64,000 bases of DNA, taken from contig JACCRE010000195.1 of NCBI GenBank assembly GCA_013813775.1, forward strand, positions 1 through 64,000. The letters are read 5' to 3'. The position numbers and the translations under genes are program-made. Under the pieces are notes generated by a model. That model saw only the letters and a list, made by a program, of their open reading frames with translations, was not told where the DNA came from and did not search any database. This document shows, piece after piece, positions 33,404 to 42,724 of the stretch; the stretch's first letter is position 1; each line of letters begins with the position of its first letter. This DNA is from Planctomycetaceae bacterium (GTDB lineage Bacteria; Planctomycetota; Planctomycetia; Planctomycetales; Planctomycetaceae).

Positions 33404-35431
33404 TCATGGACGAGCGGGAATGACTACAGGTGCCCCAACCGGCTGTTCAATCGGTGGAACGGCCGCGTCCACCCACGTCCGCATCCAAAGTTCAGCGATC
33501 AGCAGCGTCCAGAGTCGGTAACCGTGGTCCCAGCGGCCGGACGTGTGTTCGGCGATGTAGCGTTCAAGCTCGTCTCGCCGAAACAACCCACGTTCACTCG
33601 TGCGGCGATCGAGAAGCACGTCTTTGACGAAGTCGTTCAGGCTGCCGCGAAACCAGGGAGCGAGCGGCACTCCGAATCCCATCTTCGGGCGGCTCTGAAT
33701 CTGGTGCGGAAGCAAGTCCGAGAACGTCTCGATCAAAATCCGCTTGCCGCCCGCAGCGGTCTGTTTCAGTTCAATCGGCATGAGCGCCGCCAGTTCGGCC
33801 ACCTGGTGGTCGAGGAACGGGCTTCGGGCTTCAAGCCCGACGGCCATGCTCGCGATATCGACTTTCGTCAGGATGTCGCACGGCAAGTAGGTCAACGTGT
33901 CGACGCAAGTTGTGCGCGTGATGAAATCCCGTTCGGGACACGCAGCATAAGCCTCGGACAGAAACTGGAAGCTGTCGTAATCCGCGACCTGTTCGGCAAA
34001 CTCGGGCGTGTAGAGCCTTGCACGCGATTCAGAATCGAACGTGCCGATCCAGCGCAGGTACTGCCGTTCCGGCGGCGCGGCGAGCGCGGCGACGAATCGC
34101 TTGAGGCGTCGGCGAAACGATCTCTGGCGCGTCGATGCCGGCAACTTCTGCCACAGCGGAGACGCGAGCATCGCGCGAATCGGCTTCGGCCAGTTGGCGA
34201 TCCGCAGAGCGAGCCGAACAGCTTTGTAGCGATCGTAGCCGCAGAACAGTTCGTCGCCGCCATCGCCGGAGAGAGCGACGGTGACGTGCCGCCGCGTGAA
34301 CTCCGACAGGATCATCGTTGGCACGGCCGATGAGTCGGCGAACGGCTCGTCGTAGTGCCACACGAGCCGCGGCAGGATCGACATCGCGTCGGGATCGACG
34401 ACCTGCTCGTGGTGATCGGTGCCCAGATGCTCCGCCGCTTGCCGCGCATATTTTCTTTCGTCGTATTCCGCGACGGGAAAGCCGATCGAGAACGTCATCG
34501 CCCGCTGGCCGCCCTCCTCGCGCAAGACCTGTTGCATCAGCCCGGCGATGATCGTGCTGTCGACGCCGCCCGAAAGAAACGCACCCAGGGGAACGTCGCT
34601 CCGCAGCCGCAAACGAACGGCTTCCGTCAATCGCCGCCGCAACTCGCTTCGCCATTCGCTCGGCGACCAGCGTGCTGTTTCGGCCGGATCGATCGTGAGG
34701 CCTTCGTCGCTCCCTGTGGCACGATCGAACGGCGGCGACCAATATCGGCTGACCTTGAGACGACCGCCCTCGTAGACCGCGGCATGACCCGGCGGCAGCT
34801 TCGCATAGCCGCGAAAGACGCACTTTGGATACGGCACGTACTGATACGTGAGAAAATCATCGATTGCGGTTGCGTCGAGTTCCCGCGGCGCGTCATCGAC
34901 CTGAAGCAGCGACTTCAATTCGCTCGCGAACAGCAGTCGGCCGTTCTCTTCGCGGTAAAACAGCGGCTTCTGCCCGAGCCGATCGCGTGCGAGAAACAAC
35001 GTGTGACCATCCCAGATCGCGAACGCGAACATGCCGCGCAGGTGCGTCACGCAATCTGTCCCGAAGGCCTTGTACGCCTCCAGCAGCACCTCGGTGTCGC
35101 TCGAGGTGCGAAAGACGTGGCCATTGCCTTCGAGACGCTGCCGCAGTTCGCGATAGTTGTAGATTTCGCCGTTGAAGACGACCCAGAAGCGACCGGTGGC
35201 GTCGGACATCGGCTGATGCCCTCCGCCCAGATCAATGATCGACAGCCGACGAAAGCCAAGAGCGACACCTGAAGCACGCTCAATTTCATCACGCATCGTC
35301 TCCAAGCGGGACGGATGGCATCCAGCGTCGTCAGGTCCGCGATGAGCGATCGCGGCGACCATCCGACGGAGCTCCTCTTCGCCGAGAGGCTTCCCCGCCG
35401 CCGTCCACGCCGCTCCGGTGATGCCGCACAT
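33404..35431 (-). CDS. asnB: Glutamine-hydrolysing asparagine synthase-type amidotransferase
   Basis: A 675-residue class II amidotransferase. Cys2 is the nucleophile (MCGITGAAW) and the glutaminase domain covers about 2-215 (AHRGPDDAG, FNGEIYNYRELR). The synthase domain has the ATP pyrophosphatase loop LSGGVDST (286-293) and SGDGGDELFCGYDRY. It joins an amide to Asp or to a sugar or peptide acid. Many such genes beside glycosyltransferases belong to exopolysaccharide clusters (the XrtA/exosortase type is common), so AsnB proper is not certain. It follows the GT4 gene on the same strand by 81 bases. Confidence 0.88.
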   Translation of the reverse strand: MCGITGAAWTAAGKPLGEEELRRMVAAIAHRGPDDAGCHPSRLETMRDEIERASGVALGFRRLSIIDLGGGHQPMSDATGRFWVVFNGEIYNYRELRQRLEGNGHVFRTSSDTEVLLEAYKAFGTDCVTHLRGMFAFAIWDGHTLFLARDRLGQKPLFYREENGRLLFASELKSLLQVDDAPRELDATAIDDFLTYQYVPYPKCVFRGYAKLPPGHAAVYEGGRLKVSRYWSPPFDRATGSDEGLTIDPAETARWSPSEWRSELRRRLTEAVRLRLRSDVPLGAFLSGGVDSTIIAGLMQQVLREEGGQRAMTFSIGFPVAEYDERKYARQAAEHLGTDHHEQVVDPDAMSILPRLVWHYDEPFADSSAVPTMILSEFTRRHVTVALSGDGGDELFCGYDRYKAVRLALRIANWPKPIRAMLASPLWQKLPASTRQRSFRRRLKRFVAALAAPPERQYLRWIGTFDSESRARLYTPEFAEQVADYDSFQFLSEAYAACPERDFITRTTCVDTLTYLPCDILTKVDIASMAVGLEARSPFLDHQVAELAALMPIELKQTAAGGKRILIETFSDLLPHQIQSRPKMGFGVPLAPWFRGSLNDFVKDVLLDRRTSERGLFRRDELERYIAEHTSGRWDHGYRLWTLLIAELWMRTWVDAAVPPIEQPVGAPVVIPARP

Positions 35432-35498
35432 GGTTTATGGACGACGAACGTCGTGTTTGGACTCGGGACCGCGATTTGGCGGCGAGAAACTCGTCCTT

Positions 35499-35563
35499 CA
35501 GAGCCGCGACCGTCAGAAAGCCTCTCGGGGCGTCCCAGACGCTCCCTGACGGCCGCGGCTCTG
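35499..35563. repeat. 18-base inverted repeat overlapping the glycosyltransferase 3' end
   Basis: Arms at 35499-35516 (cagagccgcgaccgtcag) and 35546-35563 match as reverse complements at 17 of 18 positions, with 29 bases between them. The right arm and spacer lie inside the reading frame of the GT4 gene. The left arm covers its stop codon. The element looks inserted, giving the protein its Arg/Gly/Ser-rich tail. The gct-ccctgacgg-type arm has the look of a dispersed element. Confidence 0.65.
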
Positions 35564-36658
35564 TTTTGCGAATGATTCATAGAGCGCCGCGTATCCATTC
35601 ACCATTGCATCGACGGAATGATGTTCGGCGAGATGCCGCCGAGCGGCCTCACCGAACCGTCCCGCCAGTTCGCGATCCACGAGCAAACGGTCTGCGTATT
35701 GTGCGAATGCGACGCTATCGCCCGGACGCACGAGGTAGCCGGTTCGACCATTCTCGATGAGTTCGCGATTCGCCGGAATGTCGCTGGCGATCACCGGCAA
35801 TCCGGCGGCCATGGCTTCCATCACGCTGTTGGACTGCCCCTCGAAATCGCTCGCGAGCCAGAAGACGTCGACGCAGGACAACAATCGGCTGACGTCGCTG
35901 CGATGGCCGAGGAACCTCGTCACATCGTCGCAGGTGAAGTGCTTCGCCAATCGTTCGAGAGAGCCCCGCTGCGGTCCGTCGCCCACGATCAGGTGGTATA
36001 CGTTGTTCGTCAACTGGCGCAGCAACTGCATCGCCCAGACGAGCACATCGACTCGCTTCTGCTTCGCCAGACGCCCGATGGATGCCACGATCTTGGCGTC
36101 GCGCGGCAGACCGAGTTCGGCGAGGACGCTGGAGCGGTCGGCGACTGCCGGCGGCGGCACTTCGATGCCGTTCGGGATGACGTGAACCTTCTCGGACGGA
36201 ATTCCCGCGTTCCGGTAGAACGTCGCGACGCTTTCAGAGTTCGCGACCAATGCCGCCGTGCGTCCCACAAGCTTCCGATCGAGCCACAACTGCCAGCCGC
36301 TCTTCCAGGAATCGACGCATCGCTCGGAAACGATGATCGCAGGCGACCCGTCGCCACCGACGGCAAGCCGGCCATAAGCATTTGCGGCGAACAGCCACGT
36401 GTGCATGACCTGCGGCTGAAATTGCCGAACAAGCCTGCGCAGTCTCGCACAGGCGATCGGGTCGGCTTTGAATCTCTTGCCGAGCACCGTCACGGGAACG
36501 CCAGCGCTTCGAATCATGCGCTCATATGGTCCGCTTCGCGTAAGCACCGCGACGTGAAGCTCGAAGCGATCGCGAGGCAGCCGGGTTGCCAGCAATGCGA
36601 ACTGCTTCTCGGCTCCGGAGGCATCCAAAGTCGGAATGACGAGCAAGACGCGAATCAC
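35513..36658 (-). CDS. GT4-family glycosyltransferase
   Basis: A 381-residue GT-B enzyme. It starts VIRVLLVIPTLDASGAEKQF, the usual Gly-Ala/Gly-Glu donor loop. The C-terminal half has VASIGRLAKQKRVDVL and LIVGDGPQRGSLE. The acid-rich nucleotide-sugar motif is DFEGQSNSVMEAMAAGLPVI. It transfers a sugar from a nucleotide donor in surface glycan synthesis. The GTG at 36658 is chosen because it starts the first beta strand; the extra 35 codons upstream have no family match. Its last 17 codons or so (QSRGRQGASGTPREAF) lie in an inverted repeat. The asnB-type gene follows. Confidence 0.88.
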   Translation of the reverse strand: MIRVLLVIPTLDASGAEKQFALLATRLPRDRFELHVAVLTRSGPYERMIRSAGVPVTVLGKRFKADPIACARLRRLVRQFQPQVMHTWLFAANAYGRLAVGGDGSPAIIVSERCVDSWKSGWQLWLDRKLVGRTAALVANSESVATFYRNAGIPSEKVHVIPNGIEVPPPAVADRSSVLAELGLPRDAKIVASIGRLAKQKRVDVLVWAMQLLRQLTNNVYHLIVGDGPQRGSLERLAKHFTCDDVTRFLGHRSDVSRLLSCVDVFWLASDFEGQSNSVMEAMAAGLPVIASDIPANRELIENGRTGYLVRPGDSVAFAQYADRLLVDRELAGRFGEAARRHLAEHHSVDAMVNGYAALYESFAKQSRGRQGASGTPREAF

Positions 36659-36780
36659 GGAAATCCCGCCGACGAACTTGAGGTTGATCGGAACGATCGC
36701 CTCAAGCTGGTTACGATGGCCGAGAGGCCCGGGGATTATTCGTGTCGGAAAGTCTCTTTGCAAACCTGCGAAAGGAAGGC

Positions 36781-37401
36781 ATGTTCCGCCAGGTCGGCCG
36801 AAACCGCATCGAACTCGTGCAGGGCGACATCACCCGACAACAGGTCGATGCGATCGTCAATGCCGCAAACAGTGCGCTCGCTGGCGGCGGAGGAGTGGAC
36901 GGCGCGATCCATCAGGCCGCCGGGCCCAGCATCTTGGAAGAAACTCGCCGCAGATACCCAGAAGGTTGTCCGACAGGCAGCGCCGTCGCGACGCGGGCTG
37001 GGCGGCTGTCGGCGAAATACCTCTTTCACGCCGTCGGTCCGATCTGGCGAGGTGGCACTTCCGGCGAGGATGAACTGCTGCGTTCGACGATTTCCGCCTG
37101 CCTCGATCTTGCCGAGGCGTATTCGTGCGAGAGCGTCGCCTTTCCCGCGATCAGCACGGGTGCGTATCGCTATCCGCTCGATCTCGCGGCCCAGGCGACG
37201 TTGGAGACGATTTCCGCCCGGCTCGCGGCGTCCGAAAACCTGAAGCTCGTCCGCATGGTGCTGTTCGGCGAGGGGGCGTACGGTCAGTTCTCGCGTGTTC
37301 TGGAATCATTGGCTCTTACCGACGTCTCGAACTTTCGCGAGGGTGGCGCCGTAGGATCAGACGTCGACTCGACTCCGAAACGCCCGCTGCCTTCAGAATG
37401 A
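36781..37401 (+). CDS. Macro-domain ADP-ribose-binding protein
   Basis: A 206-residue macro-domain protein (MacroD/YmdB-like). The key segments are VQGDITRQQVDAIVNAAN, the GGGGVDGAIHQAAG loop and FPAISTGAYRYPL, which bind ADP-ribose. Members remove ADP-ribose from proteins or deacetylate O-acetyl-ADP-ribose. A Shine-Dalgarno-like aggaagg directly precedes the ATG at 36781. A GTG at 36742 would add 13 residues and cannot be excluded. The stop overlaps the next start (ATGA), beginning a three-gene coupled set. Divergent from the GT4 gene. Confidence 0.88.
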   Translation: MFRQVGRNRIELVQGDITRQQVDAIVNAANSALAGGGGVDGAIHQAAGPSILEETRRRYPEGCPTGSAVATRAGRLSAKYLFHAVGPIWRGGTSGEDELLRSTISACLDLAEAYSCESVAFPAISTGAYRYPLDLAAQATLETISARLAASENLKLVRMVLFGEGAYGQFSRVLESLALTDVSNFREGGAVGSDVDSTPKRPLPSE

Positions 37402-38306
37402 ACATAACGCCGCCGCTTCTTCCCCCGCAGTCGCCACCGTTGCCGGAACCGACGCGAATTAGCGTGTCCGACGGCTTTGAACTCGCGTATCGCTTGTGGA
37501 GGCCGGCGACCGAGGCGCGGGGCCTTGTCGTGGCCCTGCACGGCATCCAGAGTCATTCCGGCTGGTACGGAGCCTCTTCATCGTTTCTGGCCGAGGCCGG
37601 CTATGTGGTTGCATTCCTCGACCGCAGAGGGTCGGGCGTAAACACTTGGAAGCGTGGAGACGCGTCTCACGTCGATCGTCTGGTTCATGACGTCGTGCAA
37701 GCGCAATCGCACCTCGCGCGTCATGGCTTCGCGAACATGCCGAAGATTCTGCTGGCGATCAGTTGGGGAGGAAAACTCGCTTCTTTGATCGCCGCCCGCA
37801 GGCCGGAGCTGTTCGATGGTCTCGCGCTGTTGGCCCCCGGGCTATGCACTCATATGCGTGCCAATGCGGTCCAACAGGCGGCTCTGAAGTTCGCCGACGC
37901 AGCCGGCTTCGGCGACCGTGAGATCGCCATCCCGCTCGATGATCCGTCGCTGTTCGCAGACGATCCGGCGTACCAGGAGTTCATCCGAAGCGATCCTCTG
38001 ACCTTGCGTCGGGTGACGGTTCGGTTTCTCAGGATCAGCCTCGACATCGATGATGAGATTCACCGCTCGTCGAGCCGCATTCATTGTCCGACGCTGCTCA
38101 TGCTCGCGAAGCGCGACCGCATCATCGACAATGACGCGACACGGCGACTCGTTGAATCATTTGGCTCGCCCTGCAAGACCGTCCTGGAGTATCCGGACGC
38201 TTGTCACACCTTCGAATTCGAGAAAGACCGGGAACCCATCCTCAAGGATCTTGCGTCTTGGTTGGACACAACGACCCAGGTCGCGCGAAAAGGAATGAGA
38301 GCATGA
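37398..38306 (+). CDS. Alpha/beta hydrolase, monoacylglycerol-lipase-like
   Basis: A 302-residue hydrolase of the Hydrolase_4/lysophospholipase type. The oxyanion segment is VVALHGIQSHSGWYG (45-59) and the nucleophile elbow is LAISWGGKL with Ser122. Its first elbow position is Ala instead of the usual Gly. The acid Asp is in LAKRDRIIDN and the His in DACHTFEFE. It opens with a Pro-rich stretch but no signal peptide. It is coupled to the genes on both sides by ATGA overlaps. Substrate unknown. Confidence 0.85.
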   Translation: MNITPPLLPPQSPPLPEPTRISVSDGFELAYRLWRPATEARGLVVALHGIQSHSGWYGASSSFLAEAGYVVAFLDRRGSGVNTWKRGDASHVDRLVHDVVQAQSHLARHGFANMPKILLAISWGGKLASLIAARRPELFDGLALLAPGLCTHMRANAVQQAALKFADAAGFGDREIAIPLDDPSLFADDPAYQEFIRSDPLTLRRVTVRFLRISLDIDDEIHRSSSRIHCPTLLMLAKRDRIIDNDATRRLVESFGSPCKTVLEYPDACHTFEFEKDREPILKDLASWLDTTTQVARKGMRA

Positions 38307-39289
38307 AACTTCTCTCTGTGGCTCTGTTGGGACTCTTGATGGGCGGTTGGGCGGCGATCGCAGTGTCTCAGGACGCGACGGAGGTGCGTCTTGAGAAGCC
38401 GGCTGCGGACAACAAGACGCCGAACGTCGCGAAAGGCGAGGTTCCGCTCAACAAAGAAGGCACGGTGCTGCTCGACGCGAAGGCGAAGAAGCTGATCGTC
38501 AAGAGCGAGGTCGTCTTGCGCGAAGGCATGCTCGAAATGCTGCTCTGCAAGCGCCATACGAAAGAGCACGAGTCGATTCTGGCGTTCGACGGCAAAGCTT
38601 ACGTCCTGCACGCCGGTCTGGTCGCGCTGGGCATTGATCCGGGCCAACCCGTTTCGTTCGATCCCAAGTACGTCGCGCCGCAGGGGCGAAAACTCAAGAT
38701 CGAGGTCGTCTGGACAGGCGAGGACGGGAAGGAACATCGCGAGGACGCGCGGCAGTGGATTCGTTATGCGATCCATCGTTTCTTCGGCGAACCGCTCGCG
38801 ACTTTGCCGGCCGGACTCGCGATTCCGGAGGACAGCGAGCTGCGTCACGACGACGTCAATAAAGAGCTGTCGTGGTATGGTCCGATGACCGAGTCGCAGC
38901 GCGATAAGCTGCTCGCTCTCAGTGAGGACGAATCGTTTCAGACGGCGATCAGATCCTTCTCCAAGCGGAGCCAGCCGCGGCCGATGGACGCCGACTGGGT
39001 CTTCGCAGGCAGCGGATTCGTCCAGGACGAGACATCCGGGGCGAAGATCTATCTCGCGGAATCGGGCGACGTGATCTGCGTCGCCAATTTTCCGTCCGCG
39101 ATGATCGATGTCGCGAAGCAGAGTTCCGCCGAGGGGCAGGAGAACCTGATGTTCGAGGCCTGGACAGAACGCCTACCGCCCGTGGGCACTGCTGTTCGCT
39201 TGGAAATCACTCCGGTCGCGAAGAAACCGACCGACGCCGGTAAAGAGGCAAACGGCGCAGCCGCAAGCCAAGCAACGTCGCGGCCCTAG
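38303..39289 (+). CDS. Secreted YdjY-domain protein
   Basis: A 328-residue protein with a signal peptide (LLSVALLGLLMGGWAAIAVS). The mature part has the YdjY pattern known from planctomycetes: VPLNKEGTVLLDAKAKKLIV, then LREGMLEMLLCKRHTKEHES, and later ADWVFAGSGFVQDE. Function of the domain is unknown. It ends in a Lys/Ala-rich tail. Its ATG overlaps the previous stop, making it the third gene of the macro-domain/hydrolase/YdjY set. Confidence 0.82.
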   Translation: MKLLSVALLGLLMGGWAAIAVSQDATEVRLEKPAADNKTPNVAKGEVPLNKEGTVLLDAKAKKLIVKSEVVLREGMLEMLLCKRHTKEHESILAFDGKAYVLHAGLVALGIDPGQPVSFDPKYVAPQGRKLKIEVVWTGEDGKEHREDARQWIRYAIHRFFGEPLATLPAGLAIPEDSELRHDDVNKELSWYGPMTESQRDKLLALSEDESFQTAIRSFSKRSQPRPMDADWVFAGSGFVQDETSGAKIYLAESGDVICVANFPSAMIDVAKQSSAEGQENLMFEAWTERLPPVGTAVRLEITPVAKKPTDAGKEANGAAASQATSRP

Positions 39290-39592
39290 CATCATTTCCT
39301 CCGGCGATGCCGCGCATTGCAGAAGAAGGCGCAGGTTATTCAGGGCAGTCAAACATTGAGGGGAGGGCAAAGGCCGCCGCGGCACGATTTTTTCTTATCC
39401 GCAGTGCGTCAAAACGACCGATCTGGAAGGTGTGAGTCGGAGTGCTTCCCGGGCACGGATGCGGCGGGCCGCCGTGAAGTTTGCGTGCGGACCGTCAGGC
39501 AATCGGCGCTTCTCGCCGGACGAACGGAGTACGCCACGCCGGGTGGATCCCCGACGGATCGCCTTCCCTTCCGTCGTGCGGAGAACGAGATC
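39290..39592. other. Gap before the DUF1571 gene
   Basis: These 303 bases precede the DUF1571 gene. The frame of that gene is open through the stretch, but the translation (Arg, Gly and Ser rich, no strand or helix pattern) does not look coding. I see no repeat. A promoter for the downstream gene should lie here. Confidence 0.4.
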
Positions 39593-40555
39593 GTGAGCCG
39601 AGCCGTATCGCCCGTGAGTCAGAATGCGCCGCCCACTCCGAATCGGCGCCGGATGTTATGGGCGGCGATCACAGGTTCAGGGCTGCTGACCGGCGTCTAC
39701 TGGACGTTCCCTCCGATCTTCGCGGAAGCCGAGCGCTACGACAGCGCGATGCACGCGACTTCGGTTCTGCCGGCGAATGAGTTGGCTCGCACCGCGTCGA
39801 TCGACTCGAGCACTTTGCCCGACATCCCGATCACGCCGTCGATCGCCGCGCACCGCCGCTCGATCCTGCTGCTGGAAGAGGGCGTCCGGAAGCTGCAAGG
39901 GGTCTCAGGATACACAGCGCGCTTCAGCAAGAAGGAAGTCGTCGGAGGCACGTTGACCGAGTCGCAAACGATGCGGCTCAAGCTGCGTCACGCACCGTTC
40001 AGCGTCTATATGAAATGGATCGAAGGCAAGCCGGGGCAGGAAGCCCTGTACGTTGACGGCGAGCACGACGGCGAGATGATCGTCCGCCCTGGCGGCCTCA
40101 AGGGACGCATCCTCGGCGCCATCAAGCTCAACCCGACCGGCACGATGGCGATGGGTGAGTCGCGGCATCCGATCACGCAAGTCGGCCTGCTGCGGTTGAG
40201 CCAGAAAATCCTCGACTCTCGATACAACGAATCAAGTTGGACCAGCGGCTATCGCTGCTTTGAGGAAGCCGCCGAAGTCGACGGTCGCCCTTGCTGCTGC
40301 TTCACGATTGTTTACGACAGCCCCGAACGCCGCGCCGACTACCGCAAGTCGGTGATCTGGATCGATCAGGAACAACTCGTCGTCACCAAGATCGAGAACT
40401 ACGGCTGGCCGGGCGAAGAGAACATTCCGCCGGCCCGTCTCGACGCCGAGACGCTCATCGAAGCCTACAGCTACACGTCGATCGATTTCGACACGCAGCT
40501 CGCCGCGATCGACTTCAACACGGCGAACGATGCCTACGGCCTGCGGCGGCGATAA
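39593..40555 (+). CDS. DUF1571-domain protein
   Basis: A 320-residue protein. A basic stretch then a hydrophobic helix (RRRMLWAAITGSGLLTGVYW) near residues 18-37 acts as signal anchor or signal peptide. The DUF1571 domain follows (VRKLQGVSGYTARFSKKEVV, MKLRHAPFSVYMKWI-type strands, MKWIEGKPGQEALYVDG). It is a LolA-like lipoprotein-carrier fold by general resemblance, exported to the periplasm. Starts at GTG 39593 or ATG 39653 are both possible; the first leaves a normal n-region. A terminator-type hairpin follows the stop. Confidence 0.78.
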   Translation: MSRAVSPVSQNAPPTPNRRRMLWAAITGSGLLTGVYWTFPPIFAEAERYDSAMHATSVLPANELARTASIDSSTLPDIPITPSIAAHRRSILLLEEGVRKLQGVSGYTARFSKKEVVGGTLTESQTMRLKLRHAPFSVYMKWIEGKPGQEALYVDGEHDGEMIVRPGGLKGRILGAIKLNPTGTMAMGESRHPITQVGLLRLSQKILDSRYNESSWTSGYRCFEEAAEVDGRPCCCFTIVYDSPERRADYRKSVIWIDQEQLVVTKIENYGWPGEENIPPARLDAETLIEAYSYTSIDFDTQLAAIDFNTANDAYGLRRR

Positions 40556-40580
40556 GCGAGGCTTGACCCGAACCATCGAA

Positions 40581-40602
40581 GCCCACGGGCGTGCCCGTGG
40601 GC
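40581..40602. terminator. Bidirectional hairpin terminator
   Basis: A perfect 10-base stem (gcccacgggc) with a 2-base loop, followed by cttttc, lies between the convergent DUF1571 and hemQ genes. It can end transcription from the left; the poorer A/T stretch on the other side may serve hemQ. Confidence 0.7.
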
Positions 40603-40619
40603 CTTTTCATTGGCACCGT

Positions 40620-41459
40620 TCAAATCCGCAAGTGCGCGAGCGCCTCAACAGGCGGCATCACGTATCCCAGATAGAACGGCCCAAACTCGGCGTAGCGCGC
40701 CGAAGCCGTATCGAACCGCATGGTGTAGACGATGTTCTTGATGTCTTCGGGAGTGCGCGACCAGAGCGTCACCCCCCATTCCCAGTCGTCGAAGCCGGTT
40801 GACGCCGTAATGACCTGGCTCACGCGGCCGGCGAATTTGATTCCGCTTGTCGCATGCTCGGCCATCAGATCGCTGCGTTGCGAGAAGGGCGCTTCGTACC
40901 AGTTCGCGAGCGGGCGCCGCGCCTTGTTCATCGGGTAGAAGCAGTAGACCGGCAATGGCGGCAGATCGGGGTACAGCCGCTGCTGATTCATCATCGGCAA
41001 GCGTTTTTCGTACGCCGCCAGCTTGGCTCGATACGCCGGATCGTCTTCGGTCGCCCCTTCGCGGCGCAGCCGCTCGGAATACTGTTCGACGGTCGGCACG
41101 TATTCCGAGACCTCGGTGATCGAGACGAACGACCAGGCCGGAACCAGCGCCGTGCCGAGTTTGCTCGCCCGGATCGCCTGCCGCAAGGCGTCGATCTTCA
41201 GCGGATCGGCATCCATCGCCAGCACCGACAAATCGGCCTTATGGCCTGAGTTGACGGCCGTCTGTAGCCGTTCGGGCGCGCCGTCGCGATCGGGATCGAG
41301 CAGTTGAGCGACCTCCTCGCGGCCGGCGGCGAGTTCCGCCTCCGAGAGGGCATTCAACTCTTTCTGATCGACGCGGTAAAAGATGTGCAGGCAATGCCAG
41401 CCCTCCGACATGCGGACGGTCGGCTCGGGCAGATTCGCGGGAGCGGCGGGACGATTCAC
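40620..41459 (-). CDS. hemQ: Coproheme decarboxylase / chlorite dismutase family (HemQ)
   Basis: A 279-residue chlorite-dismutase-family protein. WHCLHIFYRVDQ starts the first ferredoxin-like half, and FYPMNKARRPLANWYEAPF has the Tyr, Lys and Arg of the HemQ substrate site. VSQVITASTGFDDWEWGVTL and AEFGPFYLGY end the fold. HemQ converts coproheme to heme b with peroxide in the coproporphyrin-dependent pathway. No Arg of true chlorite dismutases is required here, so HemQ is preferred. No signal peptide is seen, as expected for a cytoplasmic enzyme. Confidence 0.87.
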   Translation of the reverse strand: MNRPAAPANLPEPTVRMSEGWHCLHIFYRVDQKELNALSEAELAAGREEVAQLLDPDRDGAPERLQTAVNSGHKADLSVLAMDADPLKIDALRQAIRASKLGTALVPAWSFVSITEVSEYVPTVEQYSERLRREGATEDDPAYRAKLAAYEKRLPMMNQQRLYPDLPPLPVYCFYPMNKARRPLANWYEAPFSQRSDLMAEHATSGIKFAGRVSQVITASTGFDDWEWGVTLWSRTPEDIKNIVYTMRFDTASARYAEFGPFYLGYVMPPVEALAHLRI

Positions 41460-41633
41460 GGGCAGCGCGGCTTTCGTGTTCGGTCTCCGTTCGCGCGGAA
41501 CGGACAGGTACGGGCTTCGCCGTTATGCTAGAACCCGCGTCCCTGCGGAACAACGCCGCGGCGTTGCAAACGGCGTCACGAAAATCACGCAAATGAGGCC
41601 TCCCGCAACGGGACGCCGGACTAGAATGCCCTC

Positions 41634-42686
41634 GTGAGCGACCCCTCGAACCTCTCTCCGATCCCGATCGCCCGAGCGCACGACGCCGAACCTGCGACCG
41701 ACGTGACGGAGTTCTTCGACCGTCAACTCGACCAACACCGCGAGCGGGCCGTCCGCAGCCGTCGCCGATTCTTTCGGCGACGAACGAAGCTGACGGTCGG
41801 GCTGTTCCTTGCGACCTGTTTGAGCACGTTCCTGGTCGGGTTGCAAGTCGGCGACATTGAAGGCATTTTCGCCGGGCAGTTGGGGGTCTTATTCGCGGTC
41901 GGAATGCACCTGCTTCAGACCGGCCAATTGCTTCCGGGTTTCTGGCCCTACGTCGCGAACGGCCTCGTCTTTTCGGGCTGCGTGATGGGCATTCTGCTGG
42001 CCCACGAGATGGGGCACTTCGTGCAGGCGTTGCGACACAAGGTGCCCGCGACGCTGCCCTTCTTCATCCCGTTTCCCATCAGCCCGTTCGGCACGATGGG
42101 CGCGGTCATCATTCAAGATGGCGCGCGAGCGAACCGTCGGCAGCTCTTCGACATCGCCGTTTCGGGACCGATCGCGGGCCTTGTCGTCGCGATCCCGGTG
42201 CTTTGCTACGGCATCGCGACGTCCCGCTTGGGCATCATCGGACCGCCACCTCCAGGGGAGATGAACGTCATCTATGGCGATCCATTGCTCATCAGATGGA
42301 TCGTTCAGGCTTTCCACGGCCCGTATGGCCCCGGCATAGACATCGGCCTCAACGCTCCTCTCTTCGCCGGCTGGGTGGGCATCTTCATTACGGCGTTGAA
42401 CCTGTTGCCGGTGGGTCAGCTCGACGGTGGGCACATCCTCTACACGTTGATCGGCCGCAAGGCTCACTACGTGGCCTATGTGATTCTGGGAACGGCCTTC
42501 GCCTGGATGGCGTACACGCAACAACTGCATTACGCGCTGATCGTCGTGTTGCTGCTCGTCTTCGGGCCGCGGCATCCGCCGACGGCGAATGATCACGTTC
42601 CGCTGGGCGTCTGGCGGACCGTGCTCGGTTGGGCGGTGCTGGCGTTCGTGATCGTGGGCTTTACGCCGACGCCGATCATGATGTGA
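41634..42686 (+). CDS. M50 site-2 protease family membrane protein
   Basis: A 350-residue polytopic protein started by GTG at 41634. A cytoplasmic Arg-rich leader (about 35-52) precedes seven or so helices. Zinc ligands H124 and H128 with E125 lie in LLAHEMGHFV; the third ligand is in LPVGQLDGGHIL. It keeps the FGTMGAVI and AVSGPIAGLVVA segments of the EGY/S2P-type group. It differs from the protease at 17871 in length and lacks that protein's C-terminal tail. Its target is unknown. A hairpin terminator follows 4 bases after the stop. Confidence 0.88.
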   Translation: MSDPSNLSPIPIARAHDAEPATDVTEFFDRQLDQHRERAVRSRRRFFRRRTKLTVGLFLATCLSTFLVGLQVGDIEGIFAGQLGVLFAVGMHLLQTGQLLPGFWPYVANGLVFSGCVMGILLAHEMGHFVQALRHKVPATLPFFIPFPISPFGTMGAVIIQDGARANRRQLFDIAVSGPIAGLVVAIPVLCYGIATSRLGIIGPPPPGEMNVIYGDPLLIRWIVQAFHGPYGPGIDIGLNAPLFAGWVGIFITALNLLPVGQLDGGHILYTLIGRKAHYVAYVILGTAFAWMAYTQQLHYALIVVLLLVFGPRHPPTANDHVPLGVWRTVLGWAVLAFVIVGFTPTPIMM

Positions 42687-42690
42687 AAAT

Positions 42691-42713
42691 GCCCACCGGC
42701 GAGGCCGGTGGGC
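42691..42713. terminator. Hairpin terminator between convergent genes
   Basis: A perfect 10-base stem (gcccaccggc) with a 3-base loop sits between the M50 gene and the convergent epimerase-like gene. On the left flank is aaaat, which gives a T-run for the minus-strand gene. Confidence 0.65.
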
Positions 42714-42724
42714 TTCGACGCTTC

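Noticed and set aside
35618-37243. Open frame of 541 codons opposite GT4 and over the macro-domain gene
   Set aside because: It crosses two real genes and their divergent promoter region; no family pattern.
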